A stretch of 64,000 nucleotides of DNA from positions 1 through 64,000 of the IMG/VR virus record IMGVR_UViG_3300030116_003627; one strand, 5' to 3'. Of this stretch, positions 25,903 to 34,070 are shown piece by piece. This DNA comes from a virus. The notes under the pieces were generated by a model, which was given only the letters and a program-made list of their open reading frames with translations, did not search any database and was not told where the DNA came from. The position numbers and the translations under genes were made by a program. Positions within the stretch are counted from its first letter, which is position 1. Each line of letters begins with the position of its first letter.

Positions 25903-27545
25903 TAATAACCATATCCCCCGCCACCAGAACTACCGACTGAACTGCTAGTAGTGGTAGTTGTAGTTGTAGGACTAGCTTGAGCAACTGCTACAGAAGAGGT
26001 AAATGTTGAATTACCTTGAATCTGACCTACAGCAGTTTCTAGTTCAATGTTCTGTGTTCTCTGTAATTCATACCGAGTTTGTCTATCAAACTCTCCAGCT
26101 ACTTCTGGTTTAAGAACTTTGATTGTTCTAAGTTCATCATTCTCTTTTTGATATCTTTCAAGGAATGTAACAGGCGTAAGAGTAGCAGGAATAAGAGCAT
26201 CATAGTTAGAAGTAATATAAGATTCAATCTGATTTTGCACAAAGTTAAAAGCTTCATTAGTAGTATCAATAGCATCTGATGCTGTTTTATTCTCCAAGAA
26301 CGGAGAATCTGAAATGACCGCACCTACGCCAGCAGTTGCACTATATGCTACAAAGTTTCTTTCATCTGTATTACTAGTATCATTTGCTGTAATAGTATCA
26401 AAAGCTAATGGTTCATAAATGCCACCATATACAGTAGTTATATCTACATTAACATTTGACCTAAATTCAAACATAAAATATTGTGGTATGGAGTCTGTAA
26501 GTCCTGCTACGTTTAACTGATTATCTACAAGAGTAAAGATGTGGTATTTCAGATTTGTAGGTGGAGTGCCACCGGATGCAGCAATACCGACAAGAATAGC
26601 TTGAAGTTGAGTTGTTAAAGTTACGGCTAACTCCGCTGGATACTGTAAGGTGTTTATCAAATAGTTTGTTTGAAAATCATCAACTGTATATTCAGAATCA
26701 GTTACAAATTGCTGTTGCAGTGCGGCACCAATAAGCAACGCAGAACCACCGGGAATAATATTGCCAAATACTGCCTGTACTGTAATCTCACCTAAACTAA
26801 AGTTACTGTAAATACTTGAAAGATTAGAAACTCCAACATCATCAATGATAAACTTATCTGCTGTTACTTGTGCACTCAAAGGTGAAAATGCTTCGCCCGC
26901 CCATGCTGCATAGTTTCCTGTCCATCTGATATCAAGAGACAATCTTTGAATGAATGGTGCGTTTGGAGAAATGTCAATATGCCTACCATTAGCATCTTCC
27001 CAATGGTGCTTGGCATTATATTCTTCAGATGCTCTATCAATAAAGATAGACTTAACTGTATCATCCTCTGTGATTTCAATAGTCTCAGCATTAATAAAAT
27101 CTGCTGTAGATGTTTTTCTTACAATAATTTGTCCCATGTCTGGTCTTCTACGCAAGATGACACCTGTAGCACCAGAAGATTTACCTGTAACTGTGCCTCC
27201 TACCAAGAACTGTGCAGAAAGATTTGCTCTAGTAGTCAAAGTAAAGTGTGGGTATTCTCTCTTTGCCTTTTCAGTCAATTGTTGATTAGACAAGGGCCAT
27301 CCACGTCTTTTCATCTCATCATTAAGTGCATAGAAAGTCCAGTAGTAATCAGGAGTATCATAAAGAGTATAGGATACTTGGTCTGGTCTATCACCGTCTC
27401 TAATATAATATTCTTTGTAAAAAGAAATATCATCCTTAACTCTATCAAGCAAATCAACATATGCACCTACATCAGTAAAGCTAGTAGGCGTTGAATTTGT
27501 TGTAAATGGATATTTGACTCTAGGATAATCTGTAAAGTATGCCAT
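25902..27545 (-). CDS. gp53: Baseplate wedge protein gp53 with long insertion
   Basis: 547 residues, against 196 in T4. The gp53 pattern is split between the ends: DISFYKEYYIRDGDRPDQVS, then LYDTPDYYWTFYALNDEM at residues about 38-76, and FLERYQKENDELRTIKVLKP near 470-490. Between them lies an insertion of about 350 residues that begins with a TVTGKSSGATGVILRRRPDM module related to one in gp8. The C-terminus is Thr/Ser/Gly-rich. gp53 ties wedges to the hub. It starts one base from the gp48 stop and ends in the gp27-like start. Confidence 0.8.
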   Translation of the reverse strand: MAYFTDYPRVKYPFTTNSTPTSFTDVGAYVDLLDRVKDDISFYKEYYIRDGDRPDQVSYTLYDTPDYYWTFYALNDEMKRRGWPLSNQQLTEKAKREYPHFTLTTRANLSAQFLVGGTVTGKSSGATGVILRRRPDMGQIIVRKTSTADFINAETIEITEDDTVKSIFIDRASEEYNAKHHWEDANGRHIDISPNAPFIQRLSLDIRWTGNYAAWAGEAFSPLSAQVTADKFIIDDVGVSNLSSIYSNFSLGEITVQAVFGNIIPGGSALLIGAALQQQFVTDSEYTVDDFQTNYLINTLQYPAELAVTLTTQLQAILVGIAASGGTPPTNLKYHIFTLVDNQLNVAGLTDSIPQYFMFEFRSNVNVDITTVYGGIYEPLAFDTITANDTSNTDERNFVAYSATAGVGAVISDSPFLENKTASDAIDTTNEAFNFVQNQIESYITSNYDALIPATLTPVTFLERYQKENDELRTIKVLKPEVAGEFDRQTRYELQRTQNIELETAVGQIQGNSTFTSSVAVAQASPTTTTTTTSSSVGSSGGGGYGY

Positions 27546-28417
27546 TAGTAACCTTCCTGAATATCAGGTTTAGCAAGTGCACGTTCTTCAACAAATGCGA
27601 GAGAAATTTGTGTCTCATTAAATTTACCATCAGAGAAGAAAGAGGATGACCTTGGGTTAAAGGTCGTGTTAATGCTAGTTAAGTGACAGTCCAAAATCTT
27701 TGGTGGTTGAGACATTTCACCACCATTATATTTCATAGTAATTCTAAACTTGTTTGGAAATCTGTATGCGTATCTAGCACCACTAACATATTCTGGATAT
27801 GCATTCACTCTAAAAAAGTCTACAATGTTTTCAATAGCAGATGCTTCAGCTGGACTAGCAGGACTAAGAAAGAATGAAAACCCAAAGTTACGAATACCTA
27901 CATCTCTAAACAACGAACGCTTATGTGGGTTAGCAGTGATTTGACTACCAAGTGCAATACCAGAAGAAATTGCTTCAGGTGATAATCCTTGTGTAGTAAG
28001 AGAAACTAATGGACCAGCATTATCTCTGAAACTACCTACAGGGTCTTCAACTACATCTTTTAGACCAGAAAGCACACCAGCTTCTTGAAGAGAACTAGCG
28101 CCAGCGCTAAGAGATTTATTCAATCCCTGCATTGCTGTATTTACACTTGAATAATCTGATTTTGCAATATCTGATACTGTACCAGCAGTTGTAGCTGCAA
28201 ACATACCCGCAATACCTAAGTTCACACCATCATAGTTGATAGCATCATTAAACGATAATGCTTCTGGCATATAAAGAATTGCCGGGCCACCTGTTCCGTT
28301 GATGGCTTCAAAGAAAATTTGTGCTTTATATTTCTCATCTTGAACGATTGGAAATTTCAGTCCGCCGGATTGAGATAACTGCGACTCTCCACCAGCGCCA
28401 CCTACGCCATAAGCCAT
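27545..28417 (-). CDS. gp48: Baseplate tail-tube cap gp48
   Basis: 290 residues, against 364 in T4. The C-terminal half matches gp48: NPHKRSLFRDVGIRNFGFSF then FFLSPASPAEASAIENIV (about residues 162-200) and YRFPNKFRITMKYNGG, the tail-tube-like part that caps the baseplate and starts the tube. The N-terminal part is Gly/Ala/Ser-rich. It is the first gene of the leftward baseplate operon, 35 bases from a late promoter at 28452-28459. Confidence 0.85.
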   Translation of the reverse strand: MAYGVGGAGGESQLSQSGGLKFPIVQDEKYKAQIFFEAINGTGGPAILYMPEALSFNDAINYDGVNLGIAGMFAATTAGTVSDIAKSDYSSVNTAMQGLNKSLSAGASSLQEAGVLSGLKDVVEDPVGSFRDNAGPLVSLTTQGLSPEAISSGIALGSQITANPHKRSLFRDVGIRNFGFSFFLSPASPAEASAIENIVDFFRVNAYPEYVSGARYAYRFPNKFRITMKYNGGEMSQPPKILDCHLTSINTTFNPRSSSFFSDGKFNETQISLAFVEERALAKPDIQEGY

Positions 28418-28427
28418 TTACTATTCC

Positions 28428-28435
28428 TATAAATA
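28428..28435 (+). promoter_or_regulatory. T4-type late promoter (rightward)
   Basis: The plus strand reads TATAAATA 32 bases before gp4 at 28467. It lies between the leftward late promoter and the gp48 start, so the two promoters are interleaved and point past each other. Confidence 0.75.
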
Positions 28436-28451
28436 TTTAATAGTTTCTAAT

Positions 28452-28459
28452 TATTTATA
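28452..28459 (-). promoter_or_regulatory. T4-type late promoter (leftward) for gp48 operon
   Basis: The minus strand reads TATAAATA about 35 bases before gp48 at 28417, within 8 bases of the gp4 start on the other strand. It likely serves gp48-gp53-gp27-gp5 and beyond. Confidence 0.75.
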
Positions 28460-28466
28460 TGGTGTT

Positions 28467-28904
28467 ATGAAAACTTATAAGGGTAAATACAAAGTCAAGA
28501 AACCCAAAAAGTATGATGGTGACCATACAAAGGTTATTTATCGTTCAATGTGGGAAAGATTTGCATTTAAGTGGTGTGAGAACAATACTGATATTAAATC
28601 ATGGTCATCTGAAGAAACTGTGATACCATATATTAGTGCTGTTGATAACAAATACCACCGTTACTTTGTTGACTTAAAACTAAATATGAAAGACGGTAGA
28701 GTTATTTTAGTAGAGATTAAACCTGACAAACAAACTAAACCACCTAAAGGTGCAAGAAGAACAAAACGATTTATATCTGAATCATTAGAGTATGTAAAGA
28801 ATCAATGTAAATGGACCGCTGCAAACGAGTATTGTCTTGACAGAGGTTGGCATTTTCAGATATGGACCGAACACACATTAAAGAGCATGGGGATGAAGTT
28901 CTAA
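28467..28904 (+). CDS. gp4: Head completion protein gp4
   Basis: 145 residues, against 150 in T4. The family pattern is strong: YRSMWERFAFKWCENNTDIK then SWSSEETVIPYISAVDNKYH (about residues 28-66) and RYFVDLKL...VEIKPDKQTKPP, a nuclease-like core (Asp, Glu-x-Lys) as in T4 gp4, which completes packaged heads so that tails can join. It is the first gene of the only plus-strand block in the window and follows a late promoter. The next gene starts directly after its stop. Confidence 0.9.
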   Translation: MKTYKGKYKVKKPKKYDGDHTKVIYRSMWERFAFKWCENNTDIKSWSSEETVIPYISAVDNKYHRYFVDLKLNMKDGRVILVEIKPDKQTKPPKGARRTKRFISESLEYVKNQCKWTAANEYCLDRGWHFQIWTEHTLKSMGMKF

Positions 28905-29492
28905 ATGGCAAGCCTGTTTCAAAAACTAGAGTTTGAGGCATTCCGTAAAGGTATTACACCACGGACCAAAGAGTCCCGTGCATGGTTCATGAACAAAGCA
29001 AAGAACCTGACTGTCAGCAGAAGTGGTCTGATGAAACAAGAACCTCTTGAGTTTCGTAGCCGTCCTGCTGTCGGTAGAATGTATATGTATTTCTATGATC
29101 CCAAGCACAAAGAGAAACTTCCATACTATGACAGGTTTCCTTTGATTGTGATGGTTGGTCCTGCTAGGGGTGGATTTATGGGATTGAATTTACATTATCT
29201 TCCGCTTGCTACCAGAGCAAAATTCTTAGATGCCTTGCTTGGGACTATAAATAATGAACGATATGATGAATCTACTCGTTTCAGGTTGTCCTATGATATG
29301 TTAAAACGTGCATCCAGATTGAGAGCATTTAGACCTTGCTTAAAACATTATCTTAATGCTCATGTACGTTCTAGACTTGCCTTGGTTCCTGCACCTGAGT
29401 GGGAGATTGCAACGTTCTTGCCAACTGCTGATTTTGAAAAGGCAAGTAGCAGTGAAGTGTACAGAGACTCTAGAAGAAAGATGGCTGCTTAA
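28905..29492 (+). CDS. Conserved T4-like morphogenesis protein
   Basis: 195 residues, basic. The central block FYDPKHKEKLPYYDRFPLIV, then MVGPARGGFMGLNLHYLP (about residues 64-101) is strongly conserved next to gp4 in marine T4-like phages. In T4 the neighbour of gene 4 is gene 2 (DNA end protector), so a gp2-like role is possible, but I cannot confirm homology from sequence alone. There is no signal or membrane segment. It is joined without a gap to gp4 and to the following tube-fold gene. Confidence 0.65.
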   Translation: MASLFQKLEFEAFRKGITPRTKESRAWFMNKAKNLTVSRSGLMKQEPLEFRSRPAVGRMYMYFYDPKHKEKLPYYDRFPLIVMVGPARGGFMGLNLHYLPLATRAKFLDALLGTINNERYDESTRFRLSYDMLKRASRLRAFRPCLKHYLNAHVRSRLALVPAPEWEIATFLPTADFEKASSSEVYRDSRRKMAA

Positions 29493-29986
29493 TGGCTACT
29501 ATTGAAGAACTTAAAGGTGCATTTGCAAAAGCACCAGCATTTCCAAACAGATACCGTGTTATCATTCCCGGTCTAGGTAGAAGTGGTGACATTCTCTGCC
29601 AAGCTACAAACTTGCCGGGAAGACAGATCACAACTAATCCTAGAACAATTGGTATGCTTACTCAAAAAATGCCATATGGATTTATTTTTGATGATGTAAA
29701 CTTACAGTTCTTACTAGACGGAGACTATTCTGTCAAAAACTATTTTGAAGACTGGCACGAACAAATCATTGGGTTTGATACCTATGAGTTAGAGTACAAG
29801 ACTACATACACAAAAGATGTTTTAATTCAACAGCTTGAGAAAGAAACAGATAGTGTAATCTATGGGGTAAAACTCAAAGGTGCATTCCCTGTAACTGTCA
29901 ATCCAATTGAATTGTCTGATGGATTGACAGGACAAATTACACAAGTAAACGTACAATTAGCATTCACTGATTGGGAACGTACATAA
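29492..29986 (+). CDS. Tail-tube-fold protein (gp54/gp19-like)
   Basis: 164 residues, the size of T4 gp19 (163). The NRYRVIIPGLGRSGDILCQA then TNLPGRQITTNPRTIGM block (about residues 19-55) is the hallmark of the tail-tube fold shared by gp19 and gp54. It is encoded beside gp26 and gp51-like genes rather than beside sheath protein gp18. That argues for the tube initiator gp54 or another hub tube ring more than for the main tube protein, but gp54 of T4 is twice as long. Confidence 0.7.
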   Translation: MATIEELKGAFAKAPAFPNRYRVIIPGLGRSGDILCQATNLPGRQITTNPRTIGMLTQKMPYGFIFDDVNLQFLLDGDYSVKNYFEDWHEQIIGFDTYELEYKTTYTKDVLIQQLEKETDSVIYGVKLKGAFPVTVNPIELSDGLTGQITQVNVQLAFTDWERT

Positions 29987-29998
29987 TGGAGTTATAGA

Positions 29999-30709
29999 AT
30001 GGCTTTACCTAAACTTAATGAATCTATTAAATATACTACAAAAATTCCATCAACCGGCGAACAAGTAAGTTACAGACCATTTCTTATTAAAGAAGAAAAA
30101 ATTCTTCTTATTGCTATGGAAACACAAGACGAAAAAATTATTATCAACTCTATTGGTGATACTGTAAATGCATGTGTAATTGAAGATATTGATGCGTTTA
30201 GTCTACCCTTATTTGATCTTGAGTATTTGTTTTTGCAGATCAGATCAAAGTCAGTAGGTGAAACATCTACAGTCAGTATTGGATGTAAGTCTTGTGGTCA
30301 CAGAAATGAAGTTACTATTCCTATTGATGAAATTAAAATTACTGTGCCAAAAGCAAAAAAGCACATTGAGTTAAATAATGATATTACTTTGTTAATGAAA
30401 TATCCATCACTATCTGATATTTTAAAAACAAAAGCTCTTGATGGTAATAATACTGAGATTGAACGCAACATGGAAACATTCTATGCTTGTCTAGAAGCAG
30501 TAGAAACATCAGAAGAACGTTTCTTGATTGCAGATGAAACACATGATGAGATTGAAGCATTTGTAGAATCACTGACTAGTTCGCAGTTTGAACATATCAA
30601 AAAGTTTGTTGATACTATTCCTACACTGAGACACACAGTAAAATATAAGTGCCAATCATGCGGAACTGAGAACACAAGAATTTTACAAGGAACTAATGAT
30701 TTTTTTTGA
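29999..30709 (+). CDS. gp26: Baseplate hub protein gp26 (T4_baseplate family)
   Basis: 236 residues, against 208 in T4 gp26. The N-terminal pattern (YRPFLIKEEKILLIAMETQD, about residues 25-44) and a four-Cys zinc-ribbon signature, CKSCGH near residue 97 and CQSCGT near residue 220, are typical of the T4_baseplate family, needed for hub assembly. The next gene resembles gp51, keeping the T4 order 26-51. It ends in a run of Ts that overlaps the next start. Confidence 0.8.
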   Translation: MALPKLNESIKYTTKIPSTGEQVSYRPFLIKEEKILLIAMETQDEKIIINSIGDTVNACVIEDIDAFSLPLFDLEYLFLQIRSKSVGETSTVSIGCKSCGHRNEVTIPIDEIKITVPKAKKHIELNNDITLLMKYPSLSDILKTKALDGNNTEIERNMETFYACLEAVETSEERFLIADETHDEIEAFVESLTSSQFEHIKKFVDTIPTLRHTVKYKCQSCGTENTRILQGTNDFF

Positions 30710-30891
30710 TAAGCCTTTCTCATGAAACACTGGTGAACCTGTATCAGACTAACTTTCAACTACTACACCATTACCATTATTCTTTGAATGAAATTGAAAA
30801 TCTGATACCTTGGGAAAGGGAAGTTTATTTGTCTATGTTGATTAGTCATTTAGAAAATGAGAAAGAAAAAAGAAAACAACAGCAGAGATAA
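30706..30891 (+). CDS. gp51-like hub assembly protein
   Basis: 61 residues. The pattern 'LYQTNFQLLHHYHYSLNEIE' then NLIPWEREVYLSMLISHLEN is that of a small protein found directly after gp26 in marine T4-like phages, where T4 has gp51 (249 residues, hub assembly catalyst). The C-terminus is a charged helix. The start is unclear: TTG 30706 overlaps the gp26 stop, and GTG at 30733 is an alternative. Function is inferred from gene order. Confidence 0.55.
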   Translation: MISLSHETLVNLYQTNFQLLHHYHYSLNEIENLIPWEREVYLSMLISHLENEKEKRKQQQR

Positions 30892-30894
30892 CAA

Positions 30895-32448
30895 ATGGCG
30901 ACGTTTACAGAAGTAATTGAAAGTTTACAGACTGAGCAAGAGAACACTACAAAAGCGATAGAGTCTCTTGATAATCGTATGTTGGAGTTTATCTCTCTTT
31001 CTAAACGTAGTATGTTAGATGATCTTGAGGACAGACGTGAAGCGAAGCGCCAAGCTAGAAGAGGTGGTTTCTTTGGCATGGGAGCAGGAAGTAATCAAAC
31101 TGGTAGCCGTGATAATAAAGGATTCAGTTTTTTAGAATTGGTGGGTGGTTTAGCTACGGCAAGATTTGGGTTAGCAATGTTAGGTGGACTGGCCGCCGCT
31201 CTCACTACTGGCGCTGGAGTTGCTTTATTAGCAACTATTGTAGGAGCATCAGTTGCTGCTATTGGTCTTAGAGACCCAGAAGAAAAAGCCAAAAAAGAAT
31301 TAGAACAAAAACCTGTAACTGTTACCGAAGAAGAATTTGTAGAACCATTTTTACAAACGGGTAGCATTGAAGATGCAAAAAGACTTTTAACAAGACAGGA
31401 CATTTTTGGTGATGATCCAACGGGTAGAGTATTTGATATGGTCATGGGAAGTAATCTTCCTAAAAGTGAAAAAGTTCAAATGTTAAAAACTATAAAAGAT
31501 GCATATGAATTATTGCAAAGAGAACAAAGAGGAACTATATTTAATGCCACACCGGGATTACGGTCAACAGAAAATATAAGCAGAATTCCAGAAATGGAAC
31601 AAATGTTGAATTTTATGGAAAGTGAAAGAAGAAATGCAACTTACCTTCCGGGACCAACTCCGTTAACAAGAGCTGAACGAGCAGCTGCTGCAAGAGCAGC
31701 TAGAGATGCACAAGAAGATTTAAATAGGCAAAGATTAATGAGACTTTTTGGAATAGAAACCGATCTCAGAAATATGCCAAACGAATATAACATTGGTGAC
31801 GCAAGAATCGCCCAAGAAAGTGACCTTTTAGGAAGAACACCAGAACAAATTGATGCAGAAAGAAGTGCAATTGCTGCACAAACTAGAGCTTCTGAAGAAA
31901 GACAAATGAATATCATCAGAAGACTTATTGGTGTTATTGGTTTTGGTAAAGCAGAAACAAGGGATGAAATCAGACAGAGACTTAGCACAGAAGGTTATCT
32001 GTCAGACTTAGTTCCGCAACCACCTACTCCAACTGAAGTGCAAACATCTACTAGAAATGTTGATGGTCTTCTGAAAGCAGCTGCAAACTATATTGACCGT
32101 ATTGTTAGATTTGCTGCAATGACCAGTGACATTATCCCACCTGATCCTAATGATCCAAACTATGGTAGATTGATGCAAGACTTTATGCTACTTGATGAAG
32201 CAAGCCGCAGGGGTGTTCCAATTAGCCCCCTAGTAAGTCCAAAAGGTCAGATGCTAGAGCAAATGGGTGGAGAACTAGGCGTAGGTGGTGTTACAATTAT
32301 TAACCAGACAACTAACAATGTCAGTTCTGGCGGTGGCGGAGGCGGTGGAGCTGCGCCAAACACACAATCCTCTACAGCAGCACCAACAAATACACATAAC
32401 TATGGTATTAGTCCTGTTGATGTAATTAGTGCTGGTGCATCCAGATAA
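30895..32448 (+). CDS. Probable tape-measure/hub protein (gp29-like)
   Basis: 517 residues. An N-terminal coiled coil (about residues 1-50) is followed by an Arg-rich stretch, then a long hydrophobic Gly/Ala segment (FGLAMLGGLAAALTTGAGVA and on, about residues 90-125) and charged helices. The C-terminus is Asn/Ser/Gly-rich (SSGGGGGGGAAP). Hydrophobic segments within a helical protein are a mark of tape measures that enter the membrane at injection. Position after gp26 and the gp51-like gene matches T4 gp29, but direct similarity is not evident. A strong terminator overlaps its end. Confidence 0.6.
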   Translation: MATFTEVIESLQTEQENTTKAIESLDNRMLEFISLSKRSMLDDLEDRREAKRQARRGGFFGMGAGSNQTGSRDNKGFSFLELVGGLATARFGLAMLGGLAAALTTGAGVALLATIVGASVAAIGLRDPEEKAKKELEQKPVTVTEEEFVEPFLQTGSIEDAKRLLTRQDIFGDDPTGRVFDMVMGSNLPKSEKVQMLKTIKDAYELLQREQRGTIFNATPGLRSTENISRIPEMEQMLNFMESERRNATYLPGPTPLTRAERAAAARAARDAQEDLNRQRLMRLFGIETDLRNMPNEYNIGDARIAQESDLLGRTPEQIDAERSAIAAQTRASEERQMNIIRRLIGVIGFGKAETRDEIRQRLSTEGYLSDLVPQPPTPTEVQTSTRNVDGLLKAAANYIDRIVRFAAMTSDIIPPDPNDPNYGRLMQDFMLLDEASRRGVPISPLVSPKGQMLEQMGGELGVGGVTIINQTTNNVSSGGGGGGGAAPNTQSSTAAPTNTHNYGISPVDVISAGASR

Positions 32449-32449
32449 A

Positions 32450-32484
32450 AAAATCCCCGGCGGAAAGGAAACACCGGGGATTTT
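32450..32484. terminator. Bidirectional intrinsic terminator
   Basis: An 11-base perfect stem (aaaatccccgg with ccggggatttt) encloses a 13-base loop, with T or A runs on both sides. It lies between the plus-strand tape-measure gene and the minus-strand gp32 gene, which converge here, so it can stop transcription from both. Confidence 0.9.
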
Positions 32485-32493
32485 CTCTAACTT

Positions 32494-33390
32494 CTAGTCT
32501 TCATTTGCGAGACGTGAGAAGTATGACATAGTATCCTCATCACCGTCATCATCAGAAGTTGGTGCAGATGCTGGTTCCACACTTTTCATGGGAGCAGTAT
32601 CAGCAGTGATTGACAAATCTTCTTCCTGCTGTGGAGTAAAGGTTCCACTTACACCGAGAACAGCATCCAGACGTGCCTTCAGCTCTTCGTAAGACTTGTA
32701 GTTAGAAGGGTCTGTAAACTCACCCAATGGATAAACCTGACCATAAATGTTTTCCAGTTGTGCATCATCTGCAAGAGCAGACGCAGATGCAAACTCAGAA
32801 CGGTCATAGTTGCGGTAACCCTCAACATTCCGAATCTTCAGTTTGAAGTCAGCACCTTCCCAAAGATCAAACGGATTGATAGGGTCTTCATCTTCAAACT
32901 GAGGCTGCATTGCTTCCATCAGTTTGTCATGAATCTTTTTACCGTACTGGTACAGGAACACCTTGCCTTCATTCTCAGGATTGCCTGAGTCAGATACAAC
33001 ATAGATGTTAGAGACATAGTGCAGGCGACGTTTCTGATCCCGTGCAGTCTGCTTGTCTTCATCCCGACCAGAGTTCCACAGCTGCGAGTTCAATTCGCCT
33101 ACAGGGTCTTTCTGACCAATAGAGGTAAGTGATTTTTCAATATACCACATACCTGTAGTCTTGCCTTTAAAACCGTGATCCCAATAACGAACCCAAGGAA
33201 GTTCTTCACCTTCTGGTGCAGGAAGGAAACGAATAACAGCATAACCGTTACCTGCCTTATCAACAGTAGGTTTCCAGACACGTTCATCTGGACCATTCCG
33301 AACATCAGCAGTCTCATTAAGTTTAGCTGCTGCGTTTACGAGTTTGTCAATGGAAGAACCACGGGATTTTTTAAGATTTGCAAGAGACAT
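32494..33390 (-). CDS. gp32: Single-stranded DNA-binding protein gp32
   Basis: 298 residues, against 301 in T4. The N-terminus (MSLANLKKSRGSSIDKL) is the basic cooperativity region. The core has YAVIRFLPAPEGEELPWVRY, then the WDHGFKG region, and LWEGADFKLKIRNVEGYRNY then DRSEF. The C-terminus is an acidic, Ser-rich tail (DDDGDEDTMSYFSRL), as in T4, where it recruits replication partners. The zinc-binding Cys residues of T4 gp32 are absent; a WYIEKSLTSIGQKDPVGE stretch replaces them, as in cyanophage gp32. A consensus early promoter lies upstream at 33432-33460. Confidence 0.92.
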   Translation of the reverse strand: MSLANLKKSRGSSIDKLVNAAAKLNETADVRNGPDERVWKPTVDKAGNGYAVIRFLPAPEGEELPWVRYWDHGFKGKTTGMWYIEKSLTSIGQKDPVGELNSQLWNSGRDEDKQTARDQKRRLHYVSNIYVVSDSGNPENEGKVFLYQYGKKIHDKLMEAMQPQFEDEDPINPFDLWEGADFKLKIRNVEGYRNYDRSEFASASALADDAQLENIYGQVYPLGEFTDPSNYKSYEELKARLDAVLGVSGTFTPQQEEDLSITADTAPMKSVEPASAPTSDDDGDEDTMSYFSRLANED

Positions 33391-33431
33391 ATTTTTGTAT
33401 TCCTTTGTATTTCTGAAGTATTAAGATTTGT

Positions 33432-33460
33432 ATCATACTATAAAGTTCAAGTGTTGTCAA
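33432..33460 (-). promoter_or_regulatory. Sigma70-type early promoter of gp32
   Basis: On the minus strand: TTGACA at 33455-33460, a 17-base spacer, then TATGAT at 33432-33437. An A-tract (TTGAAAAAAA) ends three bases before the -35 box, as at the promoter at 59696. The promoter lies 42 bases before the gp32 start. Confidence 0.85.
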
Positions 33461-33487
33461 CCATTTTTTTCAAAGGTGATTGAACCT

Positions 33488-33835
33488 TCATTTACTTCCA
33501 TCGGTTTCAGGGCATACGCATTCCCCGATTGCTGGAAGATTCTCGATACCGGACTGGTCATTGTCACCGTTGTCCGTGGGTGCTGGTTCTGTAACAATGT
33601 CATCAAAGGTTGGAGATTGTTCATTGTTTCCAACATCTTCTGGTAGTTCTGGTTCATCTGTTACGGTTTCCTCTTCAATAATTTCTTCTTCTTTATCCCA
33701 GCCTGCGCCGACCTTGACACTGCCAAGAAGTTCATCTTTGTAAATGTACGAACACGCACCGATACCAAGAATAACAATCACAAACGGAATATACATTCCA
33801 ATTAATTTAAGCATAAACTTCCCCAATCTATTCAT
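33488..33835 (-). CDS. Membrane-anchored acidic protein, unknown
   Basis: 115 residues if started at the ATG at 33835, which has a GAGGAA Shine-Dalgarno 5 bases upstream (the frame opens further, to 33871, without a good site). Residues about 7-28 form one membrane segment (FMLKLIGMYIPFVIVILGIG), followed by a Cys and a long acidic tail rich in Glu, Asp and Pro that ends with a CVC pair. The tail probably faces the periplasm or cytoplasm as a flexible arm. It lies between gp33 and gp32. No family is recognised. Confidence 0.65.
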   Translation of the reverse strand: MNRLGKFMLKLIGMYIPFVIVILGIGACSYIYKDELLGSVKVGAGWDKEEEIIEEETVTDEPELPEDVGNNEQSPTFDDIVTEPAPTDNGDNDQSGIENLPAIGECVCPETDGSK

Positions 33836-33842
33836 TTGTTCC

Positions 33843-34070
33843 TCACAATGGTAGAGTATTAATCCGTTCAAGGAAATTTAAGTTACGGGCTTCTGCCTCT
33901 AGTTTATCCTTGATTGAGGTATTTATCAGGTTAGGTATTCGGTCTGGTTCAACCTCTAGTTTACTCATCAAATGTGTTAGTGCATCCATGTAAGACTCTT
34001 TCTTAGAGAATACATGTTCTTCTACCAGTTCACAAAACTTTTTCTTGGTTAGAATTTTATCTGCAAGCAT
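33843..34070 (-). CDS. gp33: Late transcription coactivator gp33
   Basis: 75 residues. The pattern 'ESYMDALTHLMSKLEVEPDR' then IPNLINTSIKDKLEAEARNL (about residues 25-64) with a C-terminal NFLERINTLPL matches gp33 of marine T4-like phages. gp33 bridges RNA polymerase and the sliding clamp at late promoters; its hydrophobic C-terminus is the clamp-binding tail. gp33 is near gp32 in T4 as well. Late promoters in this window (TATAAATA) are its expected targets. It overlaps the end of the radical SAM gene upstream. Confidence 0.85.
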   Translation of the reverse strand: MLADKILTKKKFCELVEEHVFSKKESYMDALTHLMSKLEVEPDRIPNLINTSIKDKLEAEARNLNFLERINTLPL

